Assembly: GCA_016712415.1 (NCBI GenBank)
Contig: JADJRC010000047.1
Span: forward strand, 62,001-126,000
From: Lewinellaceae bacterium
GTDB taxonomy: Bacteria; Bacteroidota; Bacteroidia; Chitinophagales; Saprospiraceae
Direction of reading: 5' to 3'
Length of the DNA stretch: 64,000 nucleotides
Shown piece after piece: positions 1 through 9,238 of the stretch. Under the pieces are notes generated by a model. That model searched no databases. It saw only the letters and a list, made by a program, of their open reading frames with translations, and was not told the DNA's origin. The position numbers and the translations under genes were made by a program. How positions within the stretch are numbered: position 1 is the stretch's first letter; the number at the start of each line of letters is the position of its first letter.

Positions 1-504
1 ACGTCGCGGGAAGGCATAGCCAGGACGCCGGAGCGGGCCGCCAAGGCGATACAGTTTCTCACCCAGGGCTACAAGCAGGATGCTGCGGCGATATTGCGTT
101 CGGCAATGTTCAAGGAGGATTACAGCGAAATGGTGCTGGTAAAAGATATCGAGGTGTATTCCCTTTGCGAGCACCATATGTTGCCTTTCTTTGGAAAAGC
201 GCATATTGCCTATATTCCGAACGGTCATATTGTCGGCCTGAGTAAAATTCCACGGGTGGTTGATGTATATGCCCGACGCCTGCAGGTGCAGGAGCGGTTA
301 ACACTCGAAATTCGCGACATCATTTACGAAACGCTGCAACCGCTCGGCGTGGCAGTCGTGATTGAAGCGCGGCACATGTGTATGATGATGCGCGGCGTGC
401 AGAAACAGAACAGCGTCACCACTACCTCCGCTTTTGTCGGAGAGTTCATCAAATCGGAAACCAGGGGCGAGTTTTTGCGGCTGATTGGCGCCAAACTCCA
501 TTAA
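1..504 (+). CDS. folE: GTP cyclohydrolase I (3' part, start outside window)
   Basis: This enzyme converts GTP to 7,8-dihydroneopterin triphosphate, the first step of tetrahydrofolate/pterin synthesis. The frame is open from base 1 and reads TSREGIARTPERAAKAIQF, the conserved N-terminal half of the FolE domain, so the true start lies upstream; the internal ATG at 94 is not the start. The zinc-ligand motif SLCEHHMLPF and the later RHMCMMMRGV segment are both present, as are the conserved VVDVYARRLQVQERL and VVIEARH segments. The C-terminus ends normally at TAA 502-504. A damaged membrane protein gene begins 13 bases downstream on the same strand. Identity is secure; only the N-terminus cannot be judged. 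Confidence 0.95.
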   Translation, partial: TSREGIARTPERAAKAIQFLTQGYKQDAAAILRSAMFKEDYSEMVLVKDIEVYSLCEHHMLPFFGKAHIAYIPNGHIVGLSKIPRVVDVYARRLQVQERLTLEIRDIIYETLQPLGVAVVIEARHMCMMMRGVQKQNSVTTTSAFVGEFIKSETRGEFLRLIGAKLH

Positions 505-517
505 CCGGCGCGATATT

Positions 518-2010
518 TTGAATTCTTGGCGGAAATCAGGTTCTTCGCACAGCTTTTTCCCTTACGTGCGAACCATTCTTCAACTTTTCCTTTTCCTGCT
601 CTGCGCTGTAGCCATGACCTGGTCGGTGCAAAACGATCCTTTTTTTGGGACTGTGTTCAACTCGGATCCAAACATGCGCATCATTTTTACCTGAACGGAT
701 TGCGCTGGACGCCCCTGCCGCCGGAAATTGACAGTGGGCATCCGCCTGTTTTCGGCTAGTACCTGGCATTCATTTGGAGTGTATTTGGAAAAACGCTCCA
801 GGTCAGCCATTGGGCCATGCTCCCGTTTATTTTGTTGAATACAGGGCTTCTGTTCCGGCTTGGTCAGTTGCTTGGAGGCATCCGGTTTGGATATTGGTTA
901 ATGCCGTTGGCCCTGCTCGACCCGGTTATGGCAGGCCAACACATCCTCGTGGGTCCCGATACCGTTTTGGTTGCTTTTTTCCTGCTGGCAACACTGGGGA
1001 TTCTGGAACAGCGAAAAATACTGCTCCTTCTGGGAGTGTTCGGACTTTGCGTCGTCAGTATGCGCGGTATGATGACAGCCGGTGCAATATTCCTCTGGCA
1101 AATGCTCATTTCCGGGAAATCATGGGCGACCTGGTTGAAGCAAAAGGATGTTGCGGCGCTGTTTTCAGCGTTTGTACGCCTGTCGATCCCTTTTTTGCCC
1201 GGATTCCTGTTTGCAGGGTGGTTTTTATGGTGGCACTGGTCGACAACCGGCTGGATCGGATATCACCCTGGTTCTCCCTGGGCGCCGACTTTTGAAAGGG
1301 CCGATACAGGGCAATTGCTGCGCAATATCCTGATCGTTGGCTGGCGATGGCTTGATTTCGGGCGTGTGTTTGTGTGGTTGGCGCTGTTTGGATTGATAGG
1401 AAAATCAGTATTGTCCAAACAAAACCCGCTAAGGGACGATATCGTTTTCAGAAATCTCCTGCTGTTGCTGCTTTGTCTGGCGGTCTTCCTCACCCCCTCC
1501 TCTGTCCTGCTGAAAAATGTATCCGCCCACCGGTACGTGTTGCCCGGCTTCCTGGCGCTCAGTTTCCTGACTTTCCGGCTGCTGGCTACCGCTTCGATGA
1601 GTGCGCGCAACCGCGTGATTATCACTGTTTTTCTGGTGATCGCACTCGCCTTCGGCAACCGCTGGATCTACCCGCGCGGCATTGCGATGGGTTGGGATGC
1701 CACACTGGCGCACCTGCCTTATCACGACCTTCGAAAAGAAGCCCTGAAGTACCTGGATCGGGAAAACATTGACTTTCAAACCGTCGGATCTGCGTTCCCC
1801 AATCTTAATACCGGCGAAAACCTGCTGTTGAACGGCGACGAACGCCGTTTTGCGGACAAGGACTACGCCACAAACCAGTTTGTATTTGCATCCAATATCT
1901 TTAATGATTTTTCGGAGGCGGACTATGTCATCTTGAACAAGGGCTGGGTCCTGATGAAACGACTTGAAAAGGCGGGGGTGTGGATCGAGATTTACAGGCG
2001 GAAGGAATGA
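518..2010 (+). pseudogene. Broken multi-membrane glycosyltransferase-like gene (frameshift plus amber stop)
   Basis: The intact part (from ATG 817) encodes a 397-residue polytopic membrane protein resembling dolichyl-phosphate-mannose/ArnT-type (GT39/GT83) glycosyltransferases. The sequence upstream clearly belongs to it. A possible TTG start at 518 gives a hydrophobic N-terminus ending MTWSVQNDPFF. At the 7-T run 640-646 the protein sense moves to the -1 frame (WDCVQLGSKHAHHFYLNGL, then DSGHPPVFG). In that frame a TAG at 757-759 interrupts VFG-stop-YLAFIWSVFGKTL, which then runs directly into the 817 ORF. There are thus two independent lesions: a one-base contraction (8 T expected) and a nonsense change, probably of a Tyr codon. 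A second GT39-type gene, intact, lies at 39413-41113. The gene looks non-functional unless translation restarts at 817. The exact family is inferred, not proven. Confidence 0.7.
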
Positions 2011-2049
2011 CCAAACTGCCCGAAAATTGTTATAAAGAGAAAACGAACC

Positions 2050-2970
2050 ATGAAATATTCCATCCTTTATTCGATTTTGACGGTCATGTTGACGCTTTGG
2101 GGCTCCTGCACCTCCAAATCCGTGAATTCAGAAGCAGAGAGGAAGCGGCCCGTACCTGCGCTTGTTTCGGCGCCGCTCGGGGAGGGGTTTAAGGATTACT
2201 GGTACCAGGGCAAGGCCGAACTCAGCACCTACACCGTTGAACAGGAGCGCTATGGCGAAATGCGCAGTGCAGAGCAGGTCAATATTTTTGTTACGGAGGA
2301 TTTTTCGGCGTCGAAACAGGTCAAACTGGATGATCCGGGCAAGGCAGGGGCAGACCGGGTGCCGGTATTAAAACTCAACGCGCTTCGCCGCTTCCACACC
2401 GGGATTTATGACTACACACTGATGCAATCTGTTTTTACCCCTGTCGACGGGAAACCATCCCTGAAAGCGACCTACAGTGTGATCGACTGGTGCGGCCAGG
2501 TATTCAGTCAGTTCAACCGTCGAGAAAACGGCTATCAGGCAAGGCTGTTCTCCTATTTTGAAAGCGAGGGCGACCCGGATGTTCGCCTGGAGCATGCCAT
2601 GCTGGAGGACGAACTTTGGACGCGGCTGCGGATAAACCCTGCTACCCTGCCGACCGGCAAGGTTACCTTGATTCCTTCACCCTTTTTCTTTCGTTTCCGG
2701 CATATTCCCTATCAGAAATACGATGCAGATGTGACTGTAAACACAACTGGAAAGGAGAGTGATCTTCTGGTGACTTACTCAACCGTTCCGCGCAGTCTGT
2801 CCATACGGTACGAAACGGCGTTTCCGCACCGGATACTCGGTTGGGAAGAAACAGACAACGGACGTGTATTGAGCAAGGGCGTTTTAAAATCGAGCATTAT
2901 GACAGATTATTGGTCGCGTCATGATAATGCATCAGAAAACCTTCGCGATTCGTTAAAGTTGGTGTTTTGA
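2050..2970 (+). CDS. Bacteroidetes 'Maf-like' putative lipoprotein
   Basis: This is a 306-residue exported protein. The N-terminus is a lipoprotein signal: a hydrophobic stretch ending LWGSC, so Cys19 would be lipidated. The body contains DYWYQGKAELSTYTVEQ, RYGEMRSAEQVNIFVTEDF and LNALRRFHTGIYDYTLMQSVFTPV. From memory these match a Bacteroidetes family often labelled 'septum formation inhibitor Maf' in databases, although it has no resemblance to the Maf nucleotide pyrophosphatase. Its function is unknown and the Maf name should not be taken literally. The start ATG at 2050 was chosen because the signal begins there. It lies 39 bases after the damaged glycosyltransferase gene and is followed by a 170-base AT-rich gap. 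Confidence 0.75.
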   Translation: MKYSILYSILTVMLTLWGSCTSKSVNSEAERKRPVPALVSAPLGEGFKDYWYQGKAELSTYTVEQERYGEMRSAEQVNIFVTEDFSASKQVKLDDPGKAGADRVPVLKLNALRRFHTGIYDYTLMQSVFTPVDGKPSLKATYSVIDWCGQVFSQFNRRENGYQARLFSYFESEGDPDVRLEHAMLEDELWTRLRINPATLPTGKVTLIPSPFFFRFRHIPYQKYDADVTVNTTGKESDLLVTYSTVPRSLSIRYETAFPHRILGWEETDNGRVLSKGVLKSSIMTDYWSRHDNASENLRDSLKLVF

Positions 2971-3140
2971 AACCGTTAATTTTGTCCTCCGAAAAATATT
3001 TGGACAGTATAGGGCTTTTAGCCCCTAATGTTTGGGTAATATATCACAATGGCAATGCATCTTTTTTTTCCATGCCGGAAAAAATCTAAATTGCCGCGTC
3101 AACGTTCAATACGCTTAATCGTCTAAGCCCTATTCAGTTT

Positions 3141-6100
3141 ATGCAAATTATTGTCCGTACTCTGCTCCCCATCTTAACCGCCTTCACTTTTTGCATCTCT
3201 CTCGGGGCGCAGGACTGTTCAAAGGCAGTAGTAGAAAACAAAAAAATCTCCGGAATCCAAATTGCCCGTTCGTCGTCGCTCACCATTGTCGTTCGCGGAA
3301 GTTACAACTACGCGATTGAGTTTTTCACCGATGAAAAGGGCATATTTGCCAGGATGACCTCGGTTGGCGGTATTGAATTCAATCAGGATGACCAGGTCGT
3401 TTTTGTAGATGCCGGCGGTCGTGAGCAGGCGTATAAGTTTATCGGAATGGATGAAGTTGTACCTGCTGCCGTTCCAACGCACCGGAACAACCTCCGGCTC
3501 GACCTCGACGCCCTGGAGTGGCTATCGGGCGCTACCATCAGCGGTGTGAATTTTGTAAACTTTGTCGACCGGCAGAAATACAAGTTTACAATCAACCCTA
3601 ACCGACAGTCGGAGTTTAAAACACTGGCCAGTTGTTTCAATGCCCTGATCGAGCGCGACGCGGTAAAAGACACGCCCGGTGCAGCCGTTACCCTCCCCGG
3701 CAAATCGAACGAAGCCACCGGCACAAAAGGCGCCAAGCCTGCCGGAGGGGCTAATAAAAATGCCGCAAGCGGAGGCGCCGTAAGCGATAATGAAGTAACC
3801 AACCTGCGTGCCGAACTTGAAAAAACCAAAGACAACCTGCGCAAGGAAATCCAGGCTGAAAAGGAACGGGCCGATGCTATCAAAGCGCAGCTGCAACAGG
3901 AAGTAGCGGCTGCCCGCGATGCTGCAAACCAGAAAAAACTGGAATATGCGAATGAAGTGCTCGAAGCGCGCAAGAGCAGCCTGGCGGAAATAGAAAAAGC
4001 CAAGGCGGATGCTCAGGCCATCATTTCACAAAATCGCTCCAAAGCCGACTCGGCCGTTTCCAAAATAACGCTGAGCGTGGATGAGGCACGACGTCAGGCT
4101 GGAGAGGAGATACAGAAGGCGCGATTGGCTTCGGCTGAGGAGGTGAAAAAGGCGCGCGAAAATGCGGCGCATGAAATTGCCAATATCAAGGAGCGACTCG
4201 ATCAGGCCAAATTGCAGTACAGCGATGAGATCGCTACCGCACGCTCCAATGCCGACGAGGAACTCAAACGTATCCGGGATGAAAACGCGCGTGTTGTAGC
4301 CGAAGCCAGGGAACGCGCCAAACTGGAGCAGAACAAAACCACGGAAGATGTGGTCTCCACCAAAAAATCAGCGGCAGATCAAATCCTCAAGGCTCGGGAA
4401 GACGCCGCCAACGAAATTGCCAATATCCGGGAAAACTCGGTCATGGAAAAGCAACGACTGGCTACAGAACTAGCCGAAAGTCGCCGCAAAGCCGCAGAGG
4501 AAAGGGCTTTGGTTCAACAAAACAGCACTTCCGAAATAGCCGAAATACGTGAAAACGTGGCTAAACAGAGGGAGGCCAGTGCGTTGGAGGTTGCAGAATC
4601 CAAGAAGCGCGCTGCCGAAGAGATTGAGCGCACCCGCAATGAAGTAGTCGATCAGCAGGAAAAGGCAAAGGCGGAAAAAGCGGAGATAGCCAAACAAGTG
4701 ATAGAGAGCAAACAAAAAGCCGCCCAAACCGTCCAACAGGTGCAGGAAGAAGCGACGCAAGCCATCGCCGACGTTCAGGCACGTGCCAAGAGCCAGCGCG
4801 ACTCTATCGCTGCGCAGGTTTTGGTTTCCCGGAAAAAGGCGGAGGAAGAAATTGCCCGTATCCAGGAGGAACTCGCCAAATCCATCGCTGCCGCCAAAGA
4901 ACAGGAAACCAAGATCAAGCAACAAAGCGCTGAAGAAGTGCTCGCAGCCCGCGAACGCAGCCAGCAGGAGGTCGTCAGGGCCCAGGAAGAAGCGCGTTCC
5001 AAGGTGCTGGATGCCAACTCCAAAGCGGATGTAGCCCAGAAACTATATGCCGACGAGGTGGCCAACTCCAAAATGACAGCCGACGAACGCATCAAACAAA
5101 TCCAGGCCGAGGCCGCCAATGCGGTAATTGAGGCCAAGAAAAAGCAACAGGAAACCGTAAGCGCCAGTTCGCAGGAGGTCGTCGCCTCGCGGGAAAAAGC
5201 CGCCGCCGAAATAGCGGCCGCCCGCGAAAATGCGGCAAAAGAGGTCGCTGCTGCGCGCGAGGCACAGGTACGTGCGCAACAGGAGAGCGCCAACGCCGTA
5301 GCGGAAGCCAAAAGGCAAAGTTCCCAGGCTATCCTGAGCATCAAAACGGCAGAGGCCGATAGCGTACGCATCGCACGGGAGGCCAGTTCGCGGGAAAGGC
5401 AACGGCTCGCCAACGATGTCGCCGCCGCACGCGAAAAAGCAGCATCGGAAATCGCTGCGGCCAACCAGCAGGCCGCCAATGATGTGAAGGCTGCGCGCGA
5501 AAACGCCGCCCGGGAAAAACAACTCAGCGCTGAAACCGTGGGCAAGGCCAAGCAGGATGCCGCAGACCAGGTCGCAGCAGCCCGCGAAAATGCCGCAAAG
5601 GAAGTGGCGGCAGCCAAACAACAGGCTATTGAAACGATTGCCCTCGCCAGGAAAGAAGCCGACGATAAAAAAGCAGGATTTGCGAAGGATGTTGCCGATG
5701 CCCAGGAACGCGCCCGTAAGGAAATTACGGATACCCGCGCCCAGGCCGCCACGGAAGTGGCCAATGCCCGGCGTGAAGCTGAAGAAAAACGACGTCAATA
5801 CGCCGAAGAAACCGCTGATGCACGCAAAAAGGCGGCTGAAGAGGTTGGTTTGGCCCAGAAAGAAGCGGCGGAGGCCGTTCAGAAGGCCCGGCAGGAATCG
5901 GCTGCAAACATTGCGCAAACCCGGGAGAACGAATCCAAAGCCCTTTCTGATTTGAAGGCCCAGGTCGCAGCCGAAGTGGCCAAAGTGAAAAGCGATGCCG
6001 CCCAGGTTGTTGCAGGTGAAAACAAGAAAGCCGAAGACGCCAGACAAATGCAGGCCGTCGAGACTCAAAAACTTGCCCAATTAAGAGAGGAGGTAAAAAA

Positions 6101-6161
6101 AGCCGAGGAAGACCTGAAAAAACTCAAGGAGGAAGCCGAAAAAGTAAAAAAGAAGGACTGA
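3141..6161 (+). CDS. Giant secreted Ala/Glu/Lys-rich coiled-coil protein
   Basis: This is a 1006-residue protein I cannot assign to a named family. Residues 1-23 form a signal peptide ending SLGAQ. Residues about 24-175 are a beta-rich globular domain with two cysteines (QDCSKAV, LASCFNAL). Residues about 175-215 are a Gly/Ala/Pro-rich linker. The rest, to the C-terminus, is one uninterrupted charged helix. Its pattern is dominated by 11-residue steps such as AAKEVAAAREN, and a looser unit of about 36-40 residues recurs around [AV]ESR(K)KAAEE. Such hendecads indicate a long right-handed or nearly straight rod, perhaps over 100 nm if fully extended. The C-terminal 25 residues are strongly lysine/glutamate rich. 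The gene stands alone, convergent with the P-loop gene that ends 15 bases away. A periplasmic or surface spacer role is inference. Confidence 0.85.
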   Translation: MQIIVRTLLPILTAFTFCISLGAQDCSKAVVENKKISGIQIARSSSLTIVVRGSYNYAIEFFTDEKGIFARMTSVGGIEFNQDDQVVFVDAGGREQAYKFIGMDEVVPAAVPTHRNNLRLDLDALEWLSGATISGVNFVNFVDRQKYKFTINPNRQSEFKTLASCFNALIERDAVKDTPGAAVTLPGKSNEATGTKGAKPAGGANKNAASGGAVSDNEVTNLRAELEKTKDNLRKEIQAEKERADAIKAQLQQEVAAARDAANQKKLEYANEVLEARKSSLAEIEKAKADAQAIISQNRSKADSAVSKITLSVDEARRQAGEEIQKARLASAEEVKKARENAAHEIANIKERLDQAKLQYSDEIATARSNADEELKRIRDENARVVAEARERAKLEQNKTTEDVVSTKKSAADQILKAREDAANEIANIRENSVMEKQRLATELAESRRKAAEERALVQQNSTSEIAEIRENVAKQREASALEVAESKKRAAEEIERTRNEVVDQQEKAKAEKAEIAKQVIESKQKAAQTVQQVQEEATQAIADVQARAKSQRDSIAAQVLVSRKKAEEEIARIQEELAKSIAAAKEQETKIKQQSAEEVLAARERSQQEVVRAQEEARSKVLDANSKADVAQKLYADEVANSKMTADERIKQIQAEAANAVIEAKKKQQETVSASSQEVVASREKAAAEIAAARENAAKEVAAAREAQVRAQQESANAVAEAKRQSSQAILSIKTAEADSVRIAREASSRERQRLANDVAAAREKAASEIAAANQQAANDVKAARENAAREKQLSAETVGKAKQDAADQVAAARENAAKEVAAAKQQAIETIALARKEADDKKAGFAKDVADAQERARKEITDTRAQAATEVANARREAEEKRRQYAEETADARKKAAEEVGLAQKEAAEAVQKARQESAANIAQTRENESKALSDLKAQVAAEVAKVKSDAAQVVAGENKKAEDARQMQAVETQKLAQLREEVKKAEEDLKKLKEEAEKVKKKD

Positions 6162-6176
6162 TCCTGCCTGTACCGC

Positions 6177-6728
6177 CTATGGCATATTCCCCAGTATGAT
6201 GGATAACGCCTGCGGTATGGAGACATCCTGCTCGATTTTTATAGCCGGGCAAGGGAGCGCCGACAACCAGTGCAGCTCGCTTGCCCGGCTTCTTATATTG
6301 CCATCAGCCGTATCATAGGTTGCTGCCCAAAGCAGAAATTTTTCAAAAACAACATGCAGGTCGCCGCCGGGAGCAATCTTTGCCGCGCCATAACGGCTTG
6401 TCTCCCGCTGCCGGATACGATCCAGTCTGGTTTCTGCCGGCAACCAGACATAAACCACCAGGTCAAAGTCGGGGATAAGCGCATCCCCCCAGCCACACAA
6501 AGCGCCGGAGAGCACCCACTTATCTGTCTGACTCAAATCATTTTGCAACAGGGTGCGGCGGTGCTCAGGATTCCGTTTGCGCCGGTATGGCAGCGCATCG
6601 TTGGTGAACCAGTAATAATCGTCTGTATCAAAATGGGTAAAGCCCAGGCGTTCTGCCAGGGCTTTACCTAAAGTTGTGATGCCGGAACCCGGCGCACCAA
6701 GAATATGGATATGTTGCCAGGGCTGCAT
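6177..6728 (-). CDS. P-loop nucleotide kinase-like protein lacking the Walker A lysine
   Basis: This 183-residue cytoplasmic protein has the adenylate/shikimate-kinase-like P-loop fold: HIHILGAPGSGITTLGKAL at residues 6-24, then FDTDDYYW, a hydrophobic DLVVYVWLP strand, and the LDRIRQRETSRYG lid-like segment. The Walker A loop reads GAPGSGITT, so the position usually held by lysine is isoleucine (codon ATC). Relatives with a lysine-less loop of the type GASGSGTTTLG exist as I recall, so this may be a family trait and not damage. The substrate is unknown; a small-molecule or nucleotide kinase is the best guess. It is co-directional with the HtrA gene, which ends 7 bases upstream, so the two are probably cotranscribed. 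Confidence 0.75.
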   Translation of the reverse strand: MQPWQHIHILGAPGSGITTLGKALAERLGFTHFDTDDYYWFTNDALPYRRKRNPEHRRTLLQNDLSQTDKWVLSGALCGWGDALIPDFDLVVYVWLPAETRLDRIRQRETSRYGAAKIAPGGDLHVVFEKFLLWAATYDTADGNIRSRASELHWLSALPCPAIKIEQDVSIPQALSIILGNMP

Positions 6729-6734
6729 GTCGAT

Positions 6735-8168
6735 CTATTCGCCCTTTCTGAAGCGATAGGAGTACAGGTCTGGTTCGCCGTCGTAATATCCGTCCAGCAC
6801 GAGGCTGTTATACGCGTTTTTGATGGCATCTATCGCCTCTGCTGCAGAAGAAACACGGTTGCCGTTTACGCTGGAAATCACGAATCCCGGCTGCATGTTG
6901 GTATTGTAAATGATGCTTCCCCGTCGGACGCTGGTTACCAGGGCGCCCTGTATCCGCATTTTTTTCTCTTCGTCTTCCGACAGGTCGCGCAATTCCATTC
7001 CGAGGTTGTTTTCCAGTTCATCGCCGCGTACCCGGGCAACCGCTATGGAGTTGTTGATATCTTTCAACGTGATCCTGATCCGCGATTTTTTACCGGAACG
7101 CCAGTACTCAATGTACACCTTTTCGCCGGGACGCAGCCGCCCGATGTACTCCTGCAATTCAGAAAGCCTTTTGATCCGTGTGCTGTTGAGCCCGATGATA
7201 ACATCTCCAACTTTCAGCCCGGCATCTTCTGCTGCGCCTTTGAGCATGATCCGGTTGATATATACGCCTTCTGCGTTTGGCAGGCCGATTTCCCGGGCAG
7301 TTTCGCTGTCCAGGTCCTGTATGCTTACCCCGAGGTAAGCGCGTTGCACCTGACCGTATTCACGCAGGTCGCGGATGACCTTTTGCACGAGGTTGGAAGG
7401 TACAGCAAAGGAATATCCTTCATAACTGCCCGATTCAGTGATGATCGCTGTGTTGATGCCGATCAATTCACCGGCGGTGTTGACCAGCGCTCCGCCGCTG
7501 TTGCCGGGATTGACGGCTGCATCGGTCTGGATAAAGGATTCGATGCTTGCCCCGCCGCCCAGAATATTGATATTCCGGCCTTTGGCGCTGATGATGCCTG
7601 CCGTTACGGTACTCTCCAGGTTGAACGGGTTGCCTACGGCGAGTACCCACTCGCCGATACGTACGGAATCGCTGTTACCAAAAACGATGAACGGCAGGTT
7701 GGCTTCATCAATTTTAAGCAGGGTGATATCTGTGGATGGGTCTGATCCGATTACTTTGGCCTTATATTCACGCTTGTCTGCAAGGGTAACCTTGATATCG
7801 GTACTGCGCTCCACTACGTGGTGGTTGGTTACAATGTAACCGTCGGGCGTCATAATTACGCCGGACCCCGAGGAACCGGTGATGGTGCCGCCGCCCCAGA
7901 TACCGCTACCCGATTCCTGCAGCGCGCGGATATTGACTACCGCGGGCGTCACAATTTCTGCCGATTCGATAAAGTTCGTCGGTGCAGACGATTGAAAGGA
8001 ATTGGTCGATCGGGCATTGAACAATTTATCGACCAAACCGGTATACCGTACTTCTCCTTCTTCGTTTTCCCAAACGACACGACTGGAGTGTGCGATCCTG
8101 CTGTAGATAAAAACAGACAACAGTGAAACCGTACATGAGACGAGTAGAATCAACAGATAATTTTTCAT
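6735..8168 (-). CDS. HtrA/DegP-type trypsin-like serine protease with PDZ domains
   Basis: This is a 477-residue periplasmic quality-control protease. Residues about 3-24 are a single uncleaved membrane anchor or signal. The trypsin-like domain (about 70-265) carries the complete triad: His117 in TNHHVV, Asp147 in DPSTDITLLKI and Ser224 in NPGNSGGAL. PDZ1 follows (AYLGVSIQDL to ITLKDI, about 285-375). A second, divergent PDZ-like segment occupies the C-terminus (GALVTSVRRGSIIYNTNMQPGFVISSVNG). The arrangement is DegP/DegQ/DegS-like; the single N-terminal anchor leans towards DegS, but two PDZ-like segments favour DegP/Q. It heads a two-gene minus-strand unit with the P-loop protein and is divergent from dapF across a 181-base gap. 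Confidence 0.92.
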   Translation of the reverse strand: MKNYLLILLVSCTVSLLSVFIYSRIAHSSRVVWENEEGEVRYTGLVDKLFNARSTNSFQSSAPTNFIESAEIVTPAVVNIRALQESGSGIWGGGTITGSSGSGVIMTPDGYIVTNHHVVERSTDIKVTLADKREYKAKVIGSDPSTDITLLKIDEANLPFIVFGNSDSVRIGEWVLAVGNPFNLESTVTAGIISAKGRNINILGGGASIESFIQTDAAVNPGNSGGALVNTAGELIGINTAIITESGSYEGYSFAVPSNLVQKVIRDLREYGQVQRAYLGVSIQDLDSETAREIGLPNAEGVYINRIMLKGAAEDAGLKVGDVIIGLNSTRIKRLSELQEYIGRLRPGEKVYIEYWRSGKKSRIRITLKDINNSIAVARVRGDELENNLGMELRDLSEDEEKKMRIQGALVTSVRRGSIIYNTNMQPGFVISSVNGNRVSSAAEAIDAIKNAYNSLVLDGYYDGEPDLYSYRFRKGE

Positions 8169-8349
8169 CGAGTGAAACCGGTTATTTTCGTGGGTAAACT
8201 GGTGTTAACGAAAACGCAGCCTGTCTGATTTTAGTTTGAAAAGACAAAATCTCTGCCGAAAAGTTGGAAACAAAAGTCGTAAGCCATTCGTTTGCATCCA
8301 AAATTAATATATCGAACGTTCAATTAAACGGATCGCAAGCACATATCAC

Positions 8350-9210
8350 ATGGAATTCTGGAAATATCAAGGCGCCGGCAATGACTTCATTATGGTCGAC
8401 CAGCGCAGTCGGCAGTGGCTCAGAAGGGAAAATACGGAACAGATTGCCGCACTTTGCGATCGGCGTTTTGGTATCGGCGCCGATGGGCTGATCCTGCTGG
8501 AGCAACATGCCGACTACGATTTTGAGATGATCTATTTCAATGCAGACGGCCGGGAAAGCACCATGTGTGGCAATGGGGGGCGTTGTATTGCGGCATTTGC
8601 ATACGACAGGGGAATCCTTCGCAACAACAACCACTACCGTTTTCTGGCCATAGACGGGGCGCATGAAGCCTTTGTCCTGTCCCCCGATGATCCGGACCAA
8701 CAGAATCTTGCCGGGCAAGGATTCTATCATGTAGACTTGAAAATGCAGGACGTCGGGAATATTCAACAGGAAGATGCCGTGTTTATCCTCAACACCGGCT
8801 CGCCGCATTATGTGCGCTTTGTAGATGACACAGCGCAGTTGGATATGCGCAGCGAAGGCCGGTCTGTACGTTACTCGGACCGGTTTAAAAAAGAAGGCAT
8901 CAACGTTAACTTTGTTGCGGTTCTGCCCGGAGAAAGACTGAAAATCAGGACGTATGAGCGCGGAGTGGAAGATGAAACGCTGGCTTGCGGCACAGGCGTA
9001 ACGGCTGCAGCGCTGGCCTGCGCTGTTTTCAACAAAATGGAGTGTCCTGAAGACGGTGTTTCCGTGGAAGCGCTGGGCGGCGACCTGAAGGTTCGTTATA
9101 AACCCGGCGCACGGGCGGGCGAGTTCACTGATATCTGGTTAAAAGGTCCGGCGAAACGGGTGTTCTCGGGTAATATTGACCCGGCTCAACCGCTCACGTT
9201 GCGCTTCTAA
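8350..9210 (+). CDS. dapF: Diaminopimelate epimerase
   Basis: This enzyme interconverts LL- and meso-diaminopimelate for lysine and peptidoglycan synthesis. The 286-residue protein has the two-fold DapF architecture. Both catalytic cysteines are visible: Cys73 in STMCGNGGRC and Cys213 in LACGTGVTAAA. The N-terminal KYQGAGNDFI motif, the FGIGADG segment and LNTGSPHYV are also standard. ATG 8350 places the KYQGAGNDF motif at the usual distance from the N-terminus. The gene is followed 28 bases later by a secreted protein of unknown function on the same strand. Other lysine-pathway genes (lysC, asd) lie about 30 kb away in this window, so the pathway is not clustered. Confidence 0.97.
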   Translation: MEFWKYQGAGNDFIMVDQRSRQWLRRENTEQIAALCDRRFGIGADGLILLEQHADYDFEMIYFNADGRESTMCGNGGRCIAAFAYDRGILRNNNHYRFLAIDGAHEAFVLSPDDPDQQNLAGQGFYHVDLKMQDVGNIQQEDAVFILNTGSPHYVRFVDDTAQLDMRSEGRSVRYSDRFKKEGINVNFVAVLPGERLKIRTYERGVEDETLACGTGVTAAALACAVFNKMECPEDGVSVEALGGDLKVRYKPGARAGEFTDIWLKGPAKRVFSGNIDPAQPLTLRF

Positions 9211-9238
9211 CAAATACATCCAAACAAACACGACATAA

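Noticed and set aside
638..650. Programmed -1 frameshifting at T TTT TTT in the glycosyltransferase gene
   Set aside because: The -1 frame is closed by TAG at 757 within the protein, so recoding alone would not give a full product.
2050..2970. Calling this gene maf (nucleotide pyrophosphatase)
   Set aside because: It is a lipoprotein with no Maf fold motif; the database label appears to be a historical misnomer.
4775..5764. Long minus-strand reading frame (329 codons) opposite the coiled-coil gene, and a similar one at 5043-6080
   Set aside because: The Ala/Glu/Lys codon bias of the plus-strand gene suppresses stops on the opposite strand; the products are low-complexity Ser/Ala/Arg or Phe/Gly strings with no domain.
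6705..7745. Plus-strand frame of 346 codons opposite the HtrA gene
   Set aside because: The minus-strand HtrA gene has a full catalytic triad and PDZ motifs; the opposite frame has no recognisable motif.
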